Positions 35,978 to 42,103 of a stretch of DNA of 44,203 nt are shown here, one piece after another. Position 1 is the stretch's first letter. Each line of letters begins with the position of its first letter. The translations under genes were made by a program, and so were the position numbers. The stretch lies in the NCBI GenBank assembly GCA_017524725.1, contig JAFXUZ010000072.1:1-44203 (forward strand). The letters run 5' to 3'. Source of the stretch: Clostridia bacterium (GTDB taxonomy: Bacteria > Bacillota > Clostridia > Christensenellales > Aristaeellaceae). The notes beneath the pieces were generated by a model, which made no database searches, had not been told where the DNA came from, and was given only the letters and a program-made list of their open reading frames with translations.

Positions 35978-36217
35978 ATGCGTTCATATATTCGTGAAAC
36001 AGTGAACCTTGGCCATGGGAAAAAACTTATAACTCATTATACTCCCGGTGAATACCTGATTGGTAGTATTATTAAGTTTTTTCTCTATCTGTTTATCGTT
36101 TGGCCGTTTGAACTAATACTAACCCTACTAATGTATTTCTTTGCGATAGTATGGCTAATAATCAAGTTACCCTTTATTTTACTGGGAAAGATATTCCGGT
36201 CTATTTTCCATAGATAA
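35978..36217 (+). CDS. small membrane protein
   Basis: The 79-residue protein has a polar N-terminus and two hydrophobic stretches (YLIGSIIKFFLYLFIVWPFE and LILTLLMYFFAIVWLIIKLP), ending in a basic RSIFHR tail. The ribosome site is weak (GATAGGACGG). It could be a membrane component of the preceding exported genes, but nothing shows this directly. Confidence 0.6.
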   Translation: MRSYIRETVNLGHGKKLITHYTPGEYLIGSIIKFFLYLFIVWPFELILTLLMYFFAIVWLIIKLPFILLGKIFRSIFHR

Positions 36218-36225
36218 AGGTTAAT

Positions 36226-36390
36226 TTGAAAGCAATCCTATTTCAGGGGAAATTGCAAGCAGGGCACTCCGTTTACAAACGTCATGCGCTTGTTGGTAGG
36301 CTCCGCCCCCAAGCCCCTGAATTCCAGCGCAGCGCGCTGTGGTTGTGGAGTCATCCTGCGTCTTCCTCCGGTTTGACTGACGCCAAAAAG
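36226..36390. other. candidate transfer origin region
   Basis: Between the AT-rich cargo and the relaxase terminator, the base composition rises. The short stretch has an imperfect palindrome CGTTTACAAACG (36269-36280) and an inverted repeat GCTTG (36286-36290 region) with CAAGC (36308-36312 region). Hairpins with a nearby nick site are usual in oriT, and relaxase genes often lie beside it, but the orientation is unproven. Confidence 0.25.
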
Positions 36391-36445
36391 GAAAAAAGCC
36401 CTATGCCCGGAGTGCCTGAAATGACACTTATTCGGACATAGGGCT
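36391..36445 (-). terminator. terminator of the relaxase operon
   Basis: AGCCCTATG on both arms (36397-36410 with 36433-36445, one mismatch) encloses a 22-base loop. On the minus strand the stem is followed by TTTTTT. It lies 6 bases beyond the relaxase stop. Confidence 0.8.
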
Positions 36446-36450
36446 GTTTG

Positions 36451-37854
36451 TTATCGCGCTTCACGGCGGTCTCTGCGGGGTGTTCTCTGTTCCGGAAGCT
36501 CGTCATGTTCGAGGATATGGAAATTATAACGGATATGGTTCAGCGTCGTCAGCTCCGGTTTCAGTTCTTCCATAGCGGCATTGTCCCTGGATTTCTGTTC
36601 TCGGAGAAGCATGTATTCAGCCGTCAGTTCTTTCTGCGTGGGCATCTTCCCGTCAAGAGAGGAATAAACGTCCTGGGCCTTTTTGTGAGCTTCGATCTCC
36701 CGGCGATGTTCATCGAAGAACTTTGGCGACCATCCAGATTCCCTGTACTGGGTATAAACGGTTTTTGTGCGGCCGTAATCGCGGATCGCCTGACGAAGCC
36801 GGTTGATCTCTTTCATACGGGTTTGCGTTTTTCGGACGGATGCATGCAGCCGGTTTCGTTCGGAGCGTAGTTCCTCGATCCGGTCTTCAAGCTCGTCGAT
36901 CGACCCGATATGGTTTTCTTTCAGGTAAATGACCGACTGGGCTTTCGCATCGATGTTGTGCCGCTCGGCCCAGACCTGATAGCCTCTCCCCTTCCCGGCG
37001 CGCAGCTTGGCTTCGATATCGATCAGGCGTTTGACCTGGCTGTCGGTGTAATTGCGCCTGGGCTTCTTCGGGATGTGGACGTGATGCCCGTCAAGCGTTT
37101 CCCGCAAAGCCGTTTCAGAGTATTCCGGACCGAGGGTGTCCAGCCTGATATAGCGTTTTCCGTCCGGCGGCATGATGCTGATCTGCGCGCCGCGTTTGAT
37201 CCTGCAGCCGAGTTCTTCCATCATCCGCATCAGCGCGTCAAAGCCGTCAGGGTCCAGCCGCAGCGCCGCGTCGATGGCCATACGGAGGAAATCACGGTTT
37301 GAAAGATCCTTTTTATTCCCCAGCCACTTATCGTATGTCACGGTTTTACCCTGCGGATCGGTAACGACGGACAGGCCGTTCTCCCTGCAGAGCTCATCGC
37401 TCAGCCGGAAAAGGTCTGTAGCGGAACGCTTTACATCCCTGTATTTGTGATCGCCGTCCAGGGGAAAAGAACACATAATGATATGGTTGTGGATGTGCTT
37501 CCGGTCCGTATGCGTCGCCACGACGTAGGCATACTCATCCTTTGACAGTTTCGATGCAAGCTCTTTCCCGATCCTGTTGGCCTCGTCCGGCGTGATCTCG
37601 CCGGGTTTGAAGGACTGACGGAAATGGTAACCGATGATCTCGTTCGGAATGTCCCGTCCTGTTTTCGCCAGATACTCCGCGCGGCAGAGCATGAATTCGT
37701 TCGCGGCCGTTTTCGGCGCGCAGGCATATGTGGTGACCAGCTCCCCGGAAGCGGTTTTGTCCGGATCCATAATATAAGCAAGCCGTTCCTTTATGCATTT
37801 TCCCGGGCTTTTCCCGCTGCTAATATGCAGCGGCATGATCCTCGTCGTCGCCAT
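36451..37854 (-). CDS. conjugative relaxase (MobA/VirD2-like)
   Basis: This 467-residue relaxase/mobilisation nuclease should nick oriT and lead single-stranded DNA into the recipient. The catalytic metal-binding motif HIHNHIIMC is near residue 120, and the N-terminus is typical (MATTRIMPLHISSGKSPGKC, the GKSPGKCI part). A helical, charged C-terminus (YTQYRESGWSPKFFDEHRRE) follows. The start at 37854 follows GGAGGATCGG. It is the last gene of the minus-strand transfer operon, after a small membrane protein gene and MobC, the usual order in Clostridia ICEs. Confidence 0.9.
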   Translation of the reverse strand: MATTRIMPLHISSGKSPGKCIKERLAYIMDPDKTASGELVTTYACAPKTAANEFMLCRAEYLAKTGRDIPNEIIGYHFRQSFKPGEITPDEANRIGKELASKLSKDEYAYVVATHTDRKHIHNHIIMCSFPLDGDHKYRDVKRSATDLFRLSDELCRENGLSVVTDPQGKTVTYDKWLGNKKDLSNRDFLRMAIDAALRLDPDGFDALMRMMEELGCRIKRGAQISIMPPDGKRYIRLDTLGPEYSETALRETLDGHHVHIPKKPRRNYTDSQVKRLIDIEAKLRAGKGRGYQVWAERHNIDAKAQSVIYLKENHIGSIDELEDRIEELRSERNRLHASVRKTQTRMKEINRLRQAIRDYGRTKTVYTQYRESGWSPKFFDEHRREIEAHKKAQDVYSSLDGKMPTQKELTAEYMLLREQKSRDNAAMEELKPELTTLNHIRYNFHILEHDELPEQRTPRRDRREAR

Positions 37855-37924
37855 CCGATCCTCCAAATAAAAAGAAAGGCGGCGGTCTGTGACACGCACA
37901 AACCGCCGCGGGGAAATCCAGCTT

Positions 37925-38215
37925 TCAGTACAGTAAGCCTTCAAGGAAACCGAGAAAATGATCCATACGGTCCAGCAGGAAATTCGCGATCATCGGAAGT
38001 CCGATAGGGCTCGCAAGGATCGCCAGTACCATGAACACGAAACCGTTCCGGTGGTAACCGATCGCAAACTCGATGACGGAAAGAAGCAGGAACACCGAAA
38101 CGGTCAGGCCAATCACCGCGGAAGCAACGGAAGTGATGGCCGCGGCAAGGCCGAGCGCCAGCCGGACACCGAACATAAACGGTTTAAGCGCGATTCGCAG
38201 CATTCGTTTCAGCAT
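37925..38215 (-). CDS. CD1845-like small membrane protein of the ICE
   Basis: The 96-residue protein has two or three hydrophobic segments (GVRLALGLAAAITSVASAV, GLTVSVFLLLSVIEFAIGY, NGFVFMVLAILASPIGLPMI). It closely resembles the small membrane protein found between mobC and the relaxase in conjugative transposons. The ribosome site GGAGG lies in the last codons of mobC. The role is not known. Confidence 0.75.
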   Translation of the reverse strand: MLKRMLRIALKPFMFGVRLALGLAAAITSVASAVIGLTVSVFLLLSVIEFAIGYHRNGFVFMVLAILASPIGLPMIANFLLDRMDHFLGFLEGLLY

Positions 38216-38229
38216 TTTCTTCAGCCTCC

Positions 38230-38571
38230 TTAAGCTGTCGGGGATTCCAGTCTTGAGAGGATCTTTGTAAGGACGGACCAGAGCTCTTCCTGCTTTTCCA
38301 GGATCTCGTCGATCTCGGTATCGTAGATCGAACCACGCTCGTTGAGCCGCTTTGCGATCTGGTTGACATTGTTGGTCAGGTTCTTCATCAGGCGAAGCAG
38401 TTCCCGGATCTCCGGAAGATCCAGCTTAAGGAGATAGCCGTTCAGGATCATTGCCCGATAGAATGAAGCCCGGGTTCTGATGCCGAAGGTTTTCATCTTC
38501 TGCCGGATCACGTTGTCTTCAGCTTCCGTGGTCCTGAAGTTGTGCTGGATCAGCCTTTTCTCCTTCGTCAT
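38230..38571 (-). CDS. mobC: MobC-type relaxosome protein
   Basis: This 113-residue protein matches MobC-type accessory proteins. The N-terminus has a ribbon-helix-helix-like segment (RLIQHNFRTTEAEDNVIRQK), and the core has LLRLMKNLTNNVNQIAKRLNE. MobC helps the relaxase open DNA at oriT. The ATG at 38571 comes 5 bases after the upstream stop, with GGAGAG about 12 bases before it. Confidence 0.88.
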   Translation of the reverse strand: MTKEKRLIQHNFRTTEAEDNVIRQKMKTFGIRTRASFYRAMILNGYLLKLDLPEIRELLRLMKNLTNNVNQIAKRLNERGSIYDTEIDEILEKQEELWSVLTKILSRLESPTA

Positions 38572-38576
38572 CCTGA

Positions 38577-39056
38577 TTATCTCTCCATGTGATCTTTCCC
38601 GCAAGGCTGTCGCCGGTGCGGATCGGGTGTTTCCAGGTCCGCCTTATGCACGGGAGCAAGGCCGAACGCGCGGGAAACTTTTTCGATAGCCCTGTCCCGT
38701 TTCCGCTCCAAAGCGGAGGCAAGCCGTTTTGCCTCATCCTCTGTCAGCAGTTCCAACTGTTCGTCGCCGGCCCTGACGGCCATCGCGTTGCCCACGATGG
38801 GATCACCATGCCGGTCAGCACCGTACAGCTCGCTGGCGATGCAGTTGATCATCAGGTCATCGTCGCGCAGCTTCCCTTCCTCATCGATGAGCAGCAGGTA
38901 TCCGTCTTTGGAAAGAGCCTCGGTTTCCACCAGCTCGATCCAGTCGCAGCCGATCGCGCCGCGAGCGATCTCAAACATTTCTTCCTGCGGATCACATTCC
39001 AGGATCTTCACTTCCTGGGTATCCGTCAGGAGAACAGCAAATTTCTTTTCGTCCAT
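38577..39056 (-). CDS. DUF3846-domain protein of the ICE
   Basis: The 159-residue protein has the DUF3846 pattern in its first 100 residues (LLLIDEEGKLRDDDLMINCIASELYG, shown here as LLLIDEEGKL then LMINCIASELYG, followed by GDPIVGNAMAV). The C-terminus is charged. Proteins of this type are common in conjugative elements of Clostridia, but no function is known. It is 12 bases from the primase stop and 5 bases before mobC. The start follows GGGAGACAGAG. Confidence 0.8.
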   Translation of the reverse strand: MDEKKFAVLLTDTQEVKILECDPQEEMFEIARGAIGCDWIELVETEALSKDGYLLLIDEEGKLRDDDLMINCIASELYGADRHGDPIVGNAMAVRAGDEQLELLTEDEAKRLASALERKRDRAIEKVSRAFGLAPVHKADLETPDPHRRQPCGKDHMER

Positions 39057-39068
39057 ATCTCTGTCTCC

Positions 39069-40139
39069 CTAACGTTCTATATCGTGTGTTTTGCGCCGGT
39101 CGGGTTTCTTCGGAAGCGCCGGTTCCGCGGCGGCTTCCGTTTTCTCGACCGGAACCATTCTTTCCCTGATCTTCTGCCGTACCAGGTTGATGAATCCGTC
39201 CAAGACAGCCGGATGGGTAGTGACCGCATAACTGTCCCGCCGATCAATCCCGGCATCGTTTACGGGATCCGGAAAGTCAAAGGTGAACGCCCAATCTTTG
39301 TTGGCAGAAGAAAAACGGCCGTCCCAGGCCTTCACCTGAACAGTCGCCGCGAGTACAATGCTTACCCGTTCCTCACCGTAGCGTTCCATTACGCCGTCAA
39401 CGGCCTTCCTATTCAATCGGAAACCGTCGAAGTGTTCCGCAATGGCTTTCTCAATATCGTTCTTGCAGTGGATGTTCGTCCAATGGGATTCCCTGAACTG
39501 ATCCAGTTCGCCGTGCTGCCGAGCATAGGCCGCGGACTGATGATAAATGGGTGTTTTTACCATAGGCTCCACTATAAACGCCTCCTTTTGATTCTTCCTG
39601 CTGTTCAGGAAATCAGATACGATCTTTCTCTTCTCAGCGTCCGCGTCCGACAGGAGGATATCCAGCTGATATTCCACGAGCGGCAGGTTGTTGAGCGCCT
39701 CCATGAACCGCGGATGCATTTCCTCATCCGGTGATTTCGGAGCGTATTGCTGCTTCCACCGGACCAGAAGATTCCTGTAGTCGGACAGCTCCTGATAGAC
39801 GTAAGCGGCTTTGTGTTTGAACACATCTTCCTCACGGACCTCAACATGCCTTTTGACACGCGGCGCGGAAGGTCGCCGGTCGTAGGATATGCCGAAATCA
39901 TCCGCCAGCTTCATGGCCGCTTCCTTCGCCGGGAGATTAAAAAGGCGGCCGGCGAAACTGATCACATCGCCGTCCGCACTGCATCCGAAGCAGTGATATC
40001 GTCGGTCTACCTTCATGCTTGGATTTTTATCGTTGTGAAACGGGCATTTGCACATACCCCCGTGTCCGATATGCAGACCGTACCGTTCCGCAGCCTGACG
40101 TGTGGTCACACTGTCCTTGACTGATTCAAATAGGGTCAT
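39069..40139 (-). CDS. CHC2 zinc-finger primase-like protein
   Basis: The 356-residue protein starts with a CHC2 zinc-binding domain: ligands C32, H35, C50 and C53 in KCPFHNDKNPS and YHCFGCSADGDVISF. The family primes DNA synthesis. The Toprim catalytic domain is not obvious, so it may act with another primase or helicase of the element. In ICEs it helps convert transferred single-stranded DNA to double strand. The start follows AAGGAG, 21 bases after a terminator-like hairpin. A degraded second copy of its 5' end lies at 40791-40913. Confidence 0.85.
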   Translation of the reverse strand: MTLFESVKDSVTTRQAAERYGLHIGHGGMCKCPFHNDKNPSMKVDRRYHCFGCSADGDVISFAGRLFNLPAKEAAMKLADDFGISYDRRPSAPRVKRHVEVREEDVFKHKAAYVYQELSDYRNLLVRWKQQYAPKSPDEEMHPRFMEALNNLPLVEYQLDILLSDADAEKRKIVSDFLNSRKNQKEAFIVEPMVKTPIYHQSAAYARQHGELDQFRESHWTNIHCKNDIEKAIAEHFDGFRLNRKAVDGVMERYGEERVSIVLAATVQVKAWDGRFSSANKDWAFTFDFPDPVNDAGIDRRDSYAVTTHPAVLDGFINLVRQKIRERMVPVEKTEAAAEPALPKKPDRRKTHDIER

Positions 40140-40160
40140 GGTTTTTCTCCTTGCCGGTAA

Positions 40161-40185
40161 AAGAAAAGCGTCTCCGAAGAGACGC
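40161..40185 (-). terminator. hairpin upstream of the primase gene
   Basis: GCGTCTC (40168-40174) pairs with GAGACGC (40179-40185) around a UUCG tetraloop. On the minus strand it is followed by TTTTCTTTT. It would terminate or attenuate transcription after the 108-residue gene. A near copy lies at 40931-40957. Confidence 0.7.
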
Positions 40186-40232
40186 CAGTCGCTAAGTATG
40201 TTCTATGCTATGTTGTTTTTGCCCAAATTCAG

Positions 40233-40559
40233 TCATTTGTTCATTTCTGATTTGCTCAGTATCAGATAGCTTTTTGCTCCAGACAGATACTTGCCATAGT
40301 CTACCCGGAAGATCTTTACATCACTGTGCATGTCGAAACTGCGGAATGCCAAACGGCCTGCCATTCCGACGAAACATATCGTCCAGTCCCGTTTAAGCGC
40401 CATAATATCATCGCCTTGCCGCTCTGTGGGTTTTACCCCGTCTCCGTAGGTAAAGCCTTCAGCCTCAGCGTTTTTCAGGAAGAGATTGATGACGTTCTTC
40501 CCTCTCAGATAGACATACACATAGCCATCCAGATTTAAGAGTTTGCTTACGGTACGCAT
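40233..40559 (-). CDS. small conserved-looking ICE protein downstream of a SAM riboswitch
   Basis: This 108-residue protein is not recognised. It starts MRTVSKLLNLDGYVYVYLRG and has a FTYGDGVKPTERQGDDIMAL block and a beta-rich C-terminus; similar short proteins accompany Firmicutes ICEs. The ATG at 40559 follows AAGGAGGGA. It is the first gene after the riboswitch, so its level should respond to S-adenosylmethionine. No methionine-related function is evident in the sequence. Confidence 0.7.
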   Translation of the reverse strand: MRTVSKLLNLDGYVYVYLRGKNVINLFLKNAEAEGFTYGDGVKPTERQGDDIMALKRDWTICFVGMAGRLAFRSFDMHSDVKIFRVDYGKYLSGAKSYLILSKSEMNK

Positions 40560-40601
40560 AACAACGTCCCTCCTTATTATTATTGCCGATAAAGAGGAAC
40601 G

Positions 40602-40734
40602 AAAAAAGCCCATCGTTACCGATGGACTCATACACCTTATCCTGCCCATCGGTCAAGCTGGAGCACCTTGCCTTCCCGGCAGGTTGCTGTGCGGTCAACG
40701 AGCTTGTCTCTCGCGCACTCTTCATAGGCAGAAT
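40602..40734 (-). ncRNA. SAM-I-clan (S-box, SAM-I/IV-like) riboswitch with terminator
   Basis: All S-box landmarks are present on the minus strand. P1 is 11 bp (40724-40734 with 40639-40649), directly followed by GAAGAG as in S-box RNAs. P2 is GTGCG/CGCAC around a kink-turn-like CGAGAGACAAGCTCGTTGAC. Then come CAGCAACC, P3 (TGCC/GGCA) and AAGGTGCTCC. AAGC in the P2 loop can pair with GCTT after P3, the pseudoknot. P4 is missing, as in SAM-IV-type members. The expression platform is complete: ACCGATGG (40653-40646) overlaps the P1 3' strand and can pair with CCATCGGT (40625-40618) as an antiterminator. Otherwise CCATCG/CGATGG (40625-40620 with 40615-40610) plus TTTTTT forms a terminator. SAM binding should therefore turn the genes off. 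Confidence 0.82.
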
Positions 40735-40735
40735 C

Positions 40736-40764
40736 AGTTTACTATAAATCTTTAAGCACGTCAA
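40736..40764 (-). promoter_or_regulatory. putative promoter of the riboswitch transcript
   Basis: On the minus strand TTGACG (40764-40759), a 17-base spacer and TAAACT (40741-40736). Transcription starting near 40730 would leave seven base pairs of P1, which still fits the riboswitch model. Confidence 0.5.
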
Positions 40765-40790
40765 TCTATTTGGGATTCAAAATCAGAGCT

Positions 40791-40913
40791 TCAATGATCC
40801 CGGTCACTGTGAAAATTAACATCTGCGCATTTCTCGTGACCGACATGCAGGACATACCGTTCCGCGGCCTGGTGGGTGGTCACGCAATCTTTGACTGATT
40901 CAAATAGTGTCAT
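40791..40913 (-). pseudogene. 5' remnant of a second CHC2 primase gene
   Basis: The frame MTLFESVKDCVTTHQAAERY then VLHVGHEKCADVNFHSDRDH ends at a stop after 40 residues. It matches the intact primase N-terminus (MTLFESVKDSVTTRQAAERY). The CPFH zinc ligands are altered and everything after is lost. The upstream hairpin and ribosome site are also duplicated. It is a relic of duplication or recombination. Confidence 0.8.
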
Positions 40914-40958
40914 GTATTTTCTCTTGGCACAAAAGAAAAGCGCCTCCGAAGAGACGCC
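40842..40958. repeat. direct repeat of the primase 5' region
   Basis: This segment matches 40066-40186 (primase codons 1-24, ribosome site, terminator hairpin) at roughly 80% by eye. The two copies flank the riboswitch and the 108-residue gene, so recombination between them could remove or have inserted that module. Confidence 0.75.
40931..40957 (-). terminator. duplicated hairpin after the SIMPL gene
   Basis: The copy of the 40161-40185 hairpin: a 7-bp stem (40940-40946 with 40951-40957) with a G-U pair possible only in the minus-strand RNA, UUCG loop, then TTTTCTTTT. It would end transcripts coming from the SIMPL-domain gene. Confidence 0.65.
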
Positions 40959-41007
40959 GGAAAACAATATCCTTTTTGCCTGGTTGGGATTTGTTGTTCA
41001 AAAGATA

Positions 41008-41709
41008 TTACTCTGCCGTGAAAGTGATACTTACTGAAGCAGTGATTATCAGTTTAGCAGCCTGAACGACTGTGCCAGCATCTTCTTCAGATTCTGACAT
41101 CTCAAATCCTTTCGCATAAACATTTCCAACACTGTTCTCATAGCTCACTACGCCGCCCTCTGAAATCACTTCGATTCCAGTGATCTTCAATCCAGCCGAT
41201 TCAGCCATGATTTCCGCTTTCTTTATTGCATCCGCAACAGCTTTCTTCAGTGCTTCTGTGTTTGCTTCCTCGGTGTCTGAAGCTGAAAAGGATATACCGT
41301 TCAGTGTATTGGCTCCGGCAGCAAAGCAGATGTCGATTAGGGTGCCCACGCTTTCCATATCTGTAACTCTAATGGCCAGTGTTGAACTGGCATTATAGGC
41401 AGCAAGCTGTTCCTGGTCGTTATTGTAGTCGTATATGGCATAGATATTGATAAACTCCGTATTGATGTTTTCTTCTTTCACGCCATGGTCAATAAGCGCC
41501 TGACGAATCGCGGCAATCGATTCATTGACCTTCTGCTGTGCTGTCAGCACATCCTTATCGCGGGCATTCACGCCCAATGAGATGACAGCCGTGTCCGCAC
41601 TCACCCGCACTTCGCCGGTGCCTTTCACGGTGATCTTCGTGTCGGCAAAGGCAGCGGAAGAAGCTATTGCCAACATAATGGCGAGTAACAAGGCAATCAG
41701 TTTTTTCAT
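41008..41709 (-). CDS. SIMPL (DUF541)-domain exported protein
   Basis: This 233-residue protein has a signal peptide (MKKLIALLLAIMLAIASSAA) and the SIMPL/DUF541 domain: ITVKGTGEVRVSADTAVISLG at the start and NSVGNVYAKGFEMSES near the end. SIMPL proteins form oligomeric beta-shells on the outside and have been linked to stress and host interaction; the molecular role is unclear. The start follows AAAGGAAGG. It has little in common with conjugation and is probably cargo. Confidence 0.9.
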   Translation of the reverse strand: MKKLIALLLAIMLAIASSAAFADTKITVKGTGEVRVSADTAVISLGVNARDKDVLTAQQKVNESIAAIRQALIDHGVKEENINTEFINIYAIYDYNNDQEQLAAYNASSTLAIRVTDMESVGTLIDICFAAGANTLNGISFSASDTEEANTEALKKAVADAIKKAEIMAESAGLKITGIEVISEGGVVSYENSVGNVYAKGFEMSESEEDAGTVVQAAKLIITASVSITFTAE

Positions 41710-41797
41710 TTTGGTTCCTTCCTTTACCGGGGCATATATGCACAATTGCCCACACTTAATAAGACGATCATTAGCCTGATATTGTTCCCTGCTGGAG

Positions 41798-42007
41798 TTA
41801 TTTCATTGCTTTTTCAAAGCGGAACATGCCGTTGAAAGCATTTTCACCGTCATAACTGTTTGTTTCTCCGGTTTCGGGATCATGAGGATCTGGATGAAAT
41901 CAGTTGAAGAATTCTACGATATGGAACCCGCATTTGTTGACGTAAAAATGGATGTTTCTGGTCTCAAAGTATGGGGTACAGGTCTCCCAGATCTTTGTAC
42001 TTCCGCC
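41798..42007 (-). pseudogene. 3' fragment of a GNAT acetyltransferase gene
   Basis: Seventy codons read ...[32 protein letters not shown] (in two parts), then an in-frame TGA at 41902-41900, then FHPDPHDPETGETNSYDGEN and a C-terminus ending FEKAMK with a TAA. The '[15 protein letters not shown]' sequence is typical of the last strand and helix of a GNAT N-acetyltransferase. The upstream half is missing and the internal stop breaks the rest. Confidence 0.75.
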
Positions 42008-42103
42008 TTAAACGCACCCGAACAGTGGACAGTGGATTCTAACAACGGGATTACCATAATACCACTGTTTTTCCTGCACAGCATAGCAAATAGTTGAGGT
42101 GTA

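Noticed and set aside
30400..36400. Known anti-phage defence island or CRISPR array
   Set aside because: No regularly spaced repeats, no cas, restriction or retron genes recognised. The HTH/ImmA pair is more typical of ICE or phage control.
36226..36441. 71-codon plus-strand open frame
   Set aside because: It runs into the relaxase terminator hairpin and has no protein-like features.
41900..41902. Internal TGA in the GNAT fragment as recoded selenocysteine or tryptophan
   Set aside because: The upstream half of the gene is missing too and host genes use TGA as a normal stop, so decay is simpler.
41882..42097. 71-codon plus-strand open frame
   Set aside because: It is antisense to the GNAT remnant, which gives a better explanation of the sequence.
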